Shown: piece by piece, positions 4,000 through 8,284 of the stretch
Layout of the letters: each line of letters opens with the position of its first letter
Position numbering within the stretch: the stretch's first letter is position 1
Assembly (NCBI GenBank): GCA_949287345.1
Contig: CASEGD010000064.1
Coordinates: 1-8,284 of the forward strand
Reading direction: 5' to 3'
DNA length: 8,284 nt
Source: an uncultured Phascolarctobacterium sp.
Lineage (GTDB): Bacteria; Bacillota; Negativicutes; Acidaminococcales; Acidaminococcaceae
Position numbers and translations under genes: made by a program
The notes under the pieces: generated by a model
What the model was told of the DNA's origin: nothing
What the model saw: only the letters and a program-made list of their open reading frames with translations
Databases searched by the model: none

Positions 4000-5346
4000 T
4001 TAGTGCATAAAAGGAAGCTTGAAGCCGCCTTTTGAAGCAAACTTAGCCATGCCGCGCATCTGTTTCATCATCTTTTTGCTTTCTTCAAACTTTTTCAAAA
4101 GACGGTTAACATCCTGTACACGGGTGCCGCTGCCTGCGGCGATACGTTTACGCCTGCTGCCGTTGATAATTTCCGGGTTGCGGCGTTCTTTCACGGTCAT
4201 CGACTGGATAATTGCTTCGATGTGGACAAATTCTTTCTGGTTCACATCGGATTCTTTCAGCTTCTGGGCTACGCCGCCCATGCCGGGAATCATGCCGAGG
4301 ATATTTTCCAGCGGGCCGAGTTTTTTAATCTGCTGAATCTGGTCAAGGAACTGTTCCAGCGTAAATTCGTTTTTACGCAGTTTCTTTTCCATTTCCAGCG
4401 CTTTCGCCATATCGGTGGTGGACTGTACCTTTTCGATAAACGACAAAATATCGCCCATGCCGAGGATACGCGAAGCCATGCGGTCCGGGTAGAAAGGTTC
4501 GAGGGCATCGAGCTTTTCGCCCATGCCGACGAATTTTACCGGACGGCCTGTTACCGCTTTTACGGAAAGCACCGCGCCGCCTCTGGCGTCGCCATCGAGT
4601 TTGGTTACAATCAAACCGTCGATGCCAAGGTCGTTGTTAAAGCTTTCGGCGACCGTTACTGCGTCCTGGCCGGTCATAGCGTCTACAACCAGCAGAATTT
4701 CGTGCGGATTTACCGCCGCTTTAATGTTCCGCAGCTCGCCCATCAGTTCTTCGTTGATGTGCAGACGGCCTGCGGTATCTATAATGACGGTATCGTAGTT
4801 CATGCTGTGGGCTTTTTCCATTGCTTGTTTGGCAATTTCCACAGGCGATACCTGGTCACCCATTGTAAATACGGGGATATTGAGCTGGTCACCCAGAACC
4901 TGCAATTGCTTGATAGCAGCCGGGCGGTAAACGTCGCCTGCCACCAGCATGGGGTGTTTGCCCTTTTTGCGCAGCATGTTGGCCAGCTTGCCGGCAGTGG
5001 TGGTTTTACCTGCGCCCTGCAAACCGACGAGCATAATTACCGTCGGGGGCTTCGGCGAAACAGCCAGCTTGCTTTGCGTGCCGCCCAAAAGCTGGGTCAG
5101 CTCCTCGTTAACTATTTTAATAATCTGCTGCCCCGGCGTTAAGCCTTCGTTGACAATTTCGCCAACGGCGCGCTCGCGGATGGTGGCAACAAAATCTTTA
5201 ACTACCTTAAAGTTAACGTCCGCTTCCAGAAGTGCCATACGCACTTCGCGCAGCGGCGCTTTTAAATCGTCTTCAGTTATCTTGCCGCTGTTGCGGAACA
5301 TTCTGATAGCGCCCTGAAGGCGTTCAGACAAATTTTCAAAAGCCAT
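4000..5346 (-). CDS. ffh: Signal recognition particle GTPase Ffh (SRP54)
   Basis: Ffh binds signal sequences emerging from the ribosome and, with SRP RNA and FtsY, delivers them to the membrane. The 448-residue protein is full length. It has the helical N domain (1-90), then the G domain with [13 protein letters not shown] (G1, 108-120), DVYRPAA (138-144), DTAGRLH (G3, 190-196), [10 protein letters not shown] (G4 and following, 248-257) and GMGEKLDAL (274-282). The methionine-rich M domain (about 296-448) contains GMIPGMGG (351-358) and the SRP RNA-binding stretch [20 protein letters not shown] (397-416). The tail is MKQMRGMAK followed by a short KLPFMH end. The ATG lies 2 nt after the ylxM stop, with AGGCAGG upstream. 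SRP RNA itself is not in the window. Confidence 0.98.
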   Translation of the reverse strand: MAFENLSERLQGAIRMFRNSGKITEDDLKAPLREVRMALLEADVNFKVVKDFVATIRERAVGEIVNEGLTPGQQIIKIVNEELTQLLGGTQSKLAVSPKPPTVIMLVGLQGAGKTTTAGKLANMLRKKGKHPMLVAGDVYRPAAIKQLQVLGDQLNIPVFTMGDQVSPVEIAKQAMEKAHSMNYDTVIIDTAGRLHINEELMGELRNIKAAVNPHEILLVVDAMTGQDAVTVAESFNNDLGIDGLIVTKLDGDARGGAVLSVKAVTGRPVKFVGMGEKLDALEPFYPDRMASRILGMGDILSFIEKVQSTTDMAKALEMEKKLRKNEFTLEQFLDQIQQIKKLGPLENILGMIPGMGGVAQKLKESDVNQKEFVHIEAIIQSMTVKERRNPEIINGSRRKRIAAGSGTRVQDVNRLLKKFEESKKMMKQMRGMAKFASKGGFKLPFMH

Positions 5347-5348
5347 TT

Positions 5349-5711
5349 TTACCTGCCTTCGGTTTCAAAATCCGTTAAAAGATTTTTTAACCTGTTAAGT
5401 AACTCTTTATCTTCGGTTTGTGTATATTCATCAAGCAGCCTGCGTGCTTCAGCGTGCAGGCGCTCCTGTTTTTCCTCGCGTTCCAGCAGCTTCATTTTGG
5501 CTTCGTAGCGTTCCAAAAGCTGCTCCACACGGTGGATTAAATCATGCACGGCCTGCCGTGATACCTCAAGCTCCGCGGCAATTTCCGCCAGCGACAGGTC
5601 ATCGCAGAAATACAATTCCATGCAGCTTTGCTGCTTTGCCGTTAAAAGCGGGCCGTAAATATCATACAGCCTGCCGAGGCGTATTCTCTGCTGAAAACTG
5701 TCAATCTGCAT
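5349..5711 (-). CDS. ylxM: YlxM, SRP-associated helix-turn-helix protein
   Basis: A 120-residue YlxM family protein. Residues 10-30 contain the family's RLGRLYDIYGPLLTAKQQ segment. A helix-turn-helix follows at about 38-62 (LSLAEIAAELEVSRQAVHDLI), and a charged helical tail extends to the end. In streptococci YlxM associates with the SRP and modulates Ffh/FtsY activity; it is almost always encoded directly before ffh, as here with 2 nt between them. It is the first gene after the consensus promoter at 5749-5777, with a leader of about 30 nt. The visible AGAAGG (5730-5725) lies 13 nt before the ATG, longer than ideal, so its translation may be modest. DNA binding is suggested by the fold but is not established. 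Confidence 0.93.
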   Translation of the reverse strand: MQIDSFQQRIRLGRLYDIYGPLLTAKQQSCMELYFCDDLSLAEIAAELEVSRQAVHDLIHRVEQLLERYEAKMKLLEREEKQERLHAEARRLLDEYTQTEDKELLNRLKNLLTDFETEGR

Positions 5712-5748
5712 AGCGTAACCGTACCTTCTTAATCAAGTCAACGTATGT

Positions 5749-5777
5749 ATTATACCTAAAGCAAAGCAGCCTGTCAA
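5749..5777 (-). promoter_or_regulatory. Perfect consensus promoter of the ylxM-ffh-rpsP operon
   Basis: On minus, TTGACA (5777-5772) and TATAAT (5754-5749) are separated by exactly 17 nt, with no mismatch to the sigma-A consensus. It begins 7 nt after the ftsY stop codon. The predicted start is near 5742, about 30 nt before ylxM. It should drive the eight-gene unit down to 1218 at a higher level than smc-ftsY read-through. I see no terminator after ftsY. Confidence 0.92.
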
Positions 5778-5783
5778 GTGTTT

Positions 5784-6701
5784 TTACTTGTCAGTGTTAA
5801 ATAATGCGTCAACAAATTTTTCAGGCTCAAACGGGCGGAAGTCCATAATGCCTTCGCCAACGCCAATCCATTTAACCGGCAGCCCCAGTTCTTCACGGAT
5901 AGCGATAACCACGCCGCCTTTGGCTGTGCCGTCAAGTTTGGTCAGCACAACGCCGGTAACATTGGCGGTTTCGGTAAACACTTTGGCCTGCGCAATAGCG
6001 TTCTGTCCGGTGGTAGCGTCCAGCACCAAAAAGGTTTCGTGCGGCGCGCCGGGTTCTTCGCGTTTAATTACGCGGTGGATTTTTTCCAGTTCGTTCATTA
6101 AATTGGCTTTATTATGCAAACGCCCTGCGGTATCAATAAACAAAATATCCGCCTTGCGGGCGATGGCTGCTTTCATGGCGTCGTACACAACGGCTGCCGG
6201 GTCTGCGCCTTCTGCGTGCTTGATAACGTCGCAGCCTGCGCGCTGCCCCCAAATTTCCAGCTGTTCGGCAGCAGCGGCACGGAAGGTATCGGCAGCGGCA
6301 ATCATAACCTTGTGGTTGAACAAATGGAAGTAGTTAGCCAGCTTGCCGATGGTTGTGGTTTTGCCCACGCCGTTAACGCCAACCACCAGAATAACAGTCG
6401 GCGAACCGCTGAGGTTGGTACGCTGCCCTTCTTCGGTCAGCATGTCGACCAGATATTTTTTCAAAAAGGGCACAACATCTTCGGTGCCGCTAATTTCTTT
6501 TTTACGCGCAGCCTGGCGCACGGCGGCAATCAGCTTTTCGGTGGTTTTAGCACCCACGTCCGCGCTTAACAAAATCATTTCCAGCTCGTCCAGAAAATCA
6601 TCGTCAATCTCGGCGGACATGCCGACCAGTACCTCAATGCGCTCGGTAAAGTTTTTGCGGGTCTTTTGCAGTCCGTCCTTCAATCGTTCAAAAAATCCCA
6701 T
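5784..6701 (-). CDS. ftsY: SRP receptor GTPase FtsY
   Basis: FtsY docks ribosome-Ffh complexes at the membrane through a paired GTPase cycle with Ffh. The 305-residue protein has the short form common in Firmicutes: almost no acidic A domain, an amphipathic start MGFFERLKDGL followed by the N domain to about residue 90, then the NG GTPase core. Motifs are GVNGVGKTTTIGKLA (G1, 108-122), DTFRAAAAEQL (138-148), DTAGRLHNK (G3, 190-198), DATTGQNA (228-235), TKLDGTAKGG (G4, 254-263) and GVGEGIMDFRPF (280-291). The start at 6701 is chosen because AAGGAG lies about 8 nt upstream and the N-terminus then matches the family. The longer open frame to 6749 runs into smc. It starts 4 nt after smc, so the pair is co-transcribed. 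Confidence 0.97.
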   Translation of the reverse strand: MGFFERLKDGLQKTRKNFTERIEVLVGMSAEIDDDFLDELEMILLSADVGAKTTEKLIAAVRQAARKKEISGTEDVVPFLKKYLVDMLTEEGQRTNLSGSPTVILVVGVNGVGKTTTIGKLANYFHLFNHKVMIAAADTFRAAAAEQLEIWGQRAGCDVIKHAEGADPAAVVYDAMKAAIARKADILFIDTAGRLHNKANLMNELEKIHRVIKREEPGAPHETFLVLDATTGQNAIAQAKVFTETANVTGVVLTKLDGTAKGGVVIAIREELGLPVKWIGVGEGIMDFRPFEPEKFVDALFNTDK

Positions 6702-6705
6702 CTTG

Positions 6706-8284
6706 CTACTCCTTTTCCGTAAGTTTAACTGATAACAATTTGGAAACACCGGATTCTTCCATGGTTACGCCGTGCAGCACGTGCGCGGCTTCCATAGTGC
6801 CCTTGCGGTGGGTAATTACAATAAACTGCGTGTTTTCGGCATAAGCCGATAAAAATTTGGCGAAGCGGTCTACGTTAGCTTCGTCCAACGCCGCGTCAAT
6901 TTCGTCCAGAATGCAGAAAGGCGCAGGGCTGTAGCTTAACAGCGCAAACAGCAGGGCGATTACCGTCAGCGCCCTTTCGCCGCCACTTAACAAAAACAGG
7001 CTTTGCAGCTTTTTGCCGGGCGGCTGCACTTCAATATCAATGCCGCTGTTCAAAACATCGGACGGGTCGGTAAGTTTTAAATAAGCCGTACCGCCGCCGA
7101 ACAATTTAGAAAAATACAGGTTTATTTTGGCAAAAGCCTCTTTAAAACGCCTGCTCATGCCGCTGTTTATCTCGCTGATAACGCTTTCGAGATTGTTTTT
7201 GGCTTCGGCAAGGTCGTCATACTGCTTCTGCAAAAATTCATAGCGTTCTTTAACAGCGGCGTACTGCTCAATCGCCGCCGTGTTAACAGGCCCAAGTTCA
7301 TCAATTCGCCTTTGCAGGCTTAATTCCTGCCTGCGCAGGGCGTTATCGCTTGCATCCAGCAAAGTTTCGGCATGCGCTTCTTCCAAAGTCAGGCCGTAAT
7401 CGTTTTGCAGCTGATCCAGCACATGCTCATATTCCGCATTCTGCTTCACGCTTTCCAGCGCCGCCTGGTTGCGTTTCTTTTCGGCGTCCTCCAGCGCTTT
7501 CTGCGCCGATGCCAGCGCCAGAGCCGCAGCTTCCTGCTTACCGGCAATAGCAATGCGCTGCGCGGTAAATTCTTCCCTGCCGCCGCTGATGGCGCTCAGT
7601 TCGCCCATCAAAGCTTCCGTGCGCTGCGCCAGTTCCGCTTTTTTCGCCGTGCTTTCGGCAATAGCGTTTTCAAGGTTCTGCTGCTCGTTTTCGTTAGCCA
7701 GCACTTCACGCTGCAGGCGTTCCATTTCGCCGTCCAGCTGGTGCATGCGCTCTGCCATCATTGTAGTTTTGGCGGTTGTAGCTTCGCTTTCCACGCGCGC
7801 GTCCTGCAAACGGCGGCGGATGCTTTCCAGCTCGCTCGTTTCCGCCTGCATTTTTTTCTGCAGCGCGTCCAGATGGATCTTGCTTTCCGTATCCTGCTTT
7901 TCAATTTCGGCAAGCTGCGGTTTTAAAGACTGCAAGTCTTCGCGCGCTGCCATATATTCCTGCCCGATGGCGCTTCTGTCGTCCAAAAGCACTTCCAAAT
8001 GCTGCGCAAGGCGTTGTTTTTCCGCTTCCGCACGGCTTAACGCCGATGTCAGTTCCGCGCGTCGCACGGCATATTTTTGCAGCTCCGCCTTTAAGGCGTT
8101 TTCCTTCTGCGCATATCCCTTCAAAACGTCTTCCGAACTTTCGGCCTGCTCCTGATAGCCAAGCAGCTCTTTATGCAAAGCGCGTTCCTGCTGTTCCAGT
8201 TCTTCAATTTCTCTGGTGCGCGACAGGAAGCCTGCTTCCTTCTGCTGCCTGCTGCCGCCCGTCAGCGAGCCGCCCGCATTGACA
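6706..8284 (-). CDS. smc: Chromosome segregation protein SMC, C-terminal part (5' end outside the window)
   Basis: 525 codons are visible; the reading frame continues to the window edge, so the N-terminal head, first coiled coil and most of the hinge are missing. The visible part starts at the hinge end with VNAGGSLTGGS (residues 1-11 of the visible part), followed by a long coiled coil rich in Glu, Gln, Ala and Lys. The C-terminal ATPase head carries the signature LLSGGERAL (431-439), Walker B FCILDEIDAALDEANV (456-471) and the H-loop region VITHRKGTM (489-497). SMC, with ScpA and ScpB, compacts and separates chromosomes by loop extrusion. The TTG at 8178 is internal and not a start. The end of smc holds the ftsY ribosome site. 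The smc-ftsY order is typical of Firmicutes. Confidence 0.97.
   Translation of the reverse strand, partial: VNAGGSLTGGSRQQKEAGFLSRTREIEELEQQERALHKELLGYQEQAESSEDVLKGYAQKENALKAELQKYAVRRAELTSALSRAEAEKQRLAQHLEVLLDDRSAIGQEYMAAREDLQSLKPQLAEIEKQDTESKIHLDALQKKMQAETSELESIRRRLQDARVESEATTAKTTMMAERMHQLDGEMERLQREVLANENEQQNLENAIAESTAKKAELAQRTEALMGELSAISGGREEFTAQRIAIAGKQEAAALALASAQKALEDAEKKRNQAALESVKQNAEYEHVLDQLQNDYGLTLEEAHAETLLDASDNALRRQELSLQRRIDELGPVNTAAIEQYAAVKERYEFLQKQYDDLAEAKNNLESVISEINSGMSRRFKEAFAKINLYFSKLFGGGTAYLKLTDPSDVLNSGIDIEVQPPGKKLQSLFLLSGGERALTVIALLFALLSYSPAPFCILDEIDAALDEANVDRFAKFLSAYAENTQFIVITHRKGTMEAAHVLHGVTMEESGVSKLLSVKLTEKE

Noticed and set aside
4222..5142. Long open frame of 306 codons on the plus strand opposite ffh
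   Set aside because: It is a shadow of ffh: no ribosome site, no recognisable domain, and ffh on minus is complete with all family motifs. The same applies to plus-strand frames opposite smc, ftsY, rplS and ylqD.
6706..8178. smc as a complete 490-residue protein starting at 8178
   Set aside because: The frame continues upstream without a stop to the window edge and encodes the conserved hinge-end VNAGGSLTGGS, so TTG at 8178 is internal.

Overview
The window is a conserved chromosomal housekeeping cluster from a low-to-middle GC member of the Bacillota (Firmicutes), followed by a compact accessory stretch. Nearly everything recognisable lies on the minus strand, so transcription runs from right to left. 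The order smc - ftsY - ylxM - ffh - rpsP - khpA - ylqD - rimM - trmD - SPOUT methyltransferase - rplS is the typical Firmicutes arrangement. The extra SPOUT methyltransferase between trmD and rplS, with ylqD present, suggests Negativicutes or a related clostridial lineage. That placement is inferred from memory of gene order and was not tested by a search.

Right part (5784-8284): the C-terminal half of SMC, cut by the window edge, is followed after 4 nt by complete ftsY. A perfect consensus sigma-A promoter (TTGACA, 17 nt, TATAAT) lies in the 72-nt gap after ftsY. It starts the next unit, ylxM - ffh - rpsP - khpA - ylqD - rimM - trmD - methyltransferase (1218-5711). Several junctions there overlap by 1 to 8 nt, which suggests translational coupling. 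The unit combines co-translational protein targeting (YlxM, Ffh, with FtsY next door) with ribosome and tRNA maturation (bS16, KhpA, RimM, TrmD). rplS has its own promoter and a short leader, a palindrome that overlaps its -35 box, and a strong terminator.

Left part (1-720): no housekeeping gene is present. The stretch holds what looks like a type I toxin-antitoxin locus. A 32-residue one-helix membrane peptide (minus strand, 484-582, resembling the putative holin-like toxins) faces a convergent small RNA (plus strand, about 390-495) that has a strong extended -10 promoter and a terminator stem containing the toxin stop codon. The toxin leader carries four alternating segments (CCCTCC, GGAGGG, CCCTCC, and the Shine-Dalgarno GGAGGGG) that could form mutually exclusive hairpins hiding or exposing the ribosome binding site. 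The promoter and 5' ends of the toxin mRNA and the small RNA are inverted copies of each other. Further left, another plus-strand unit has a good promoter, a possible 52-codon TTG-start ORF of unknown function, and a strong bidirectional terminator.
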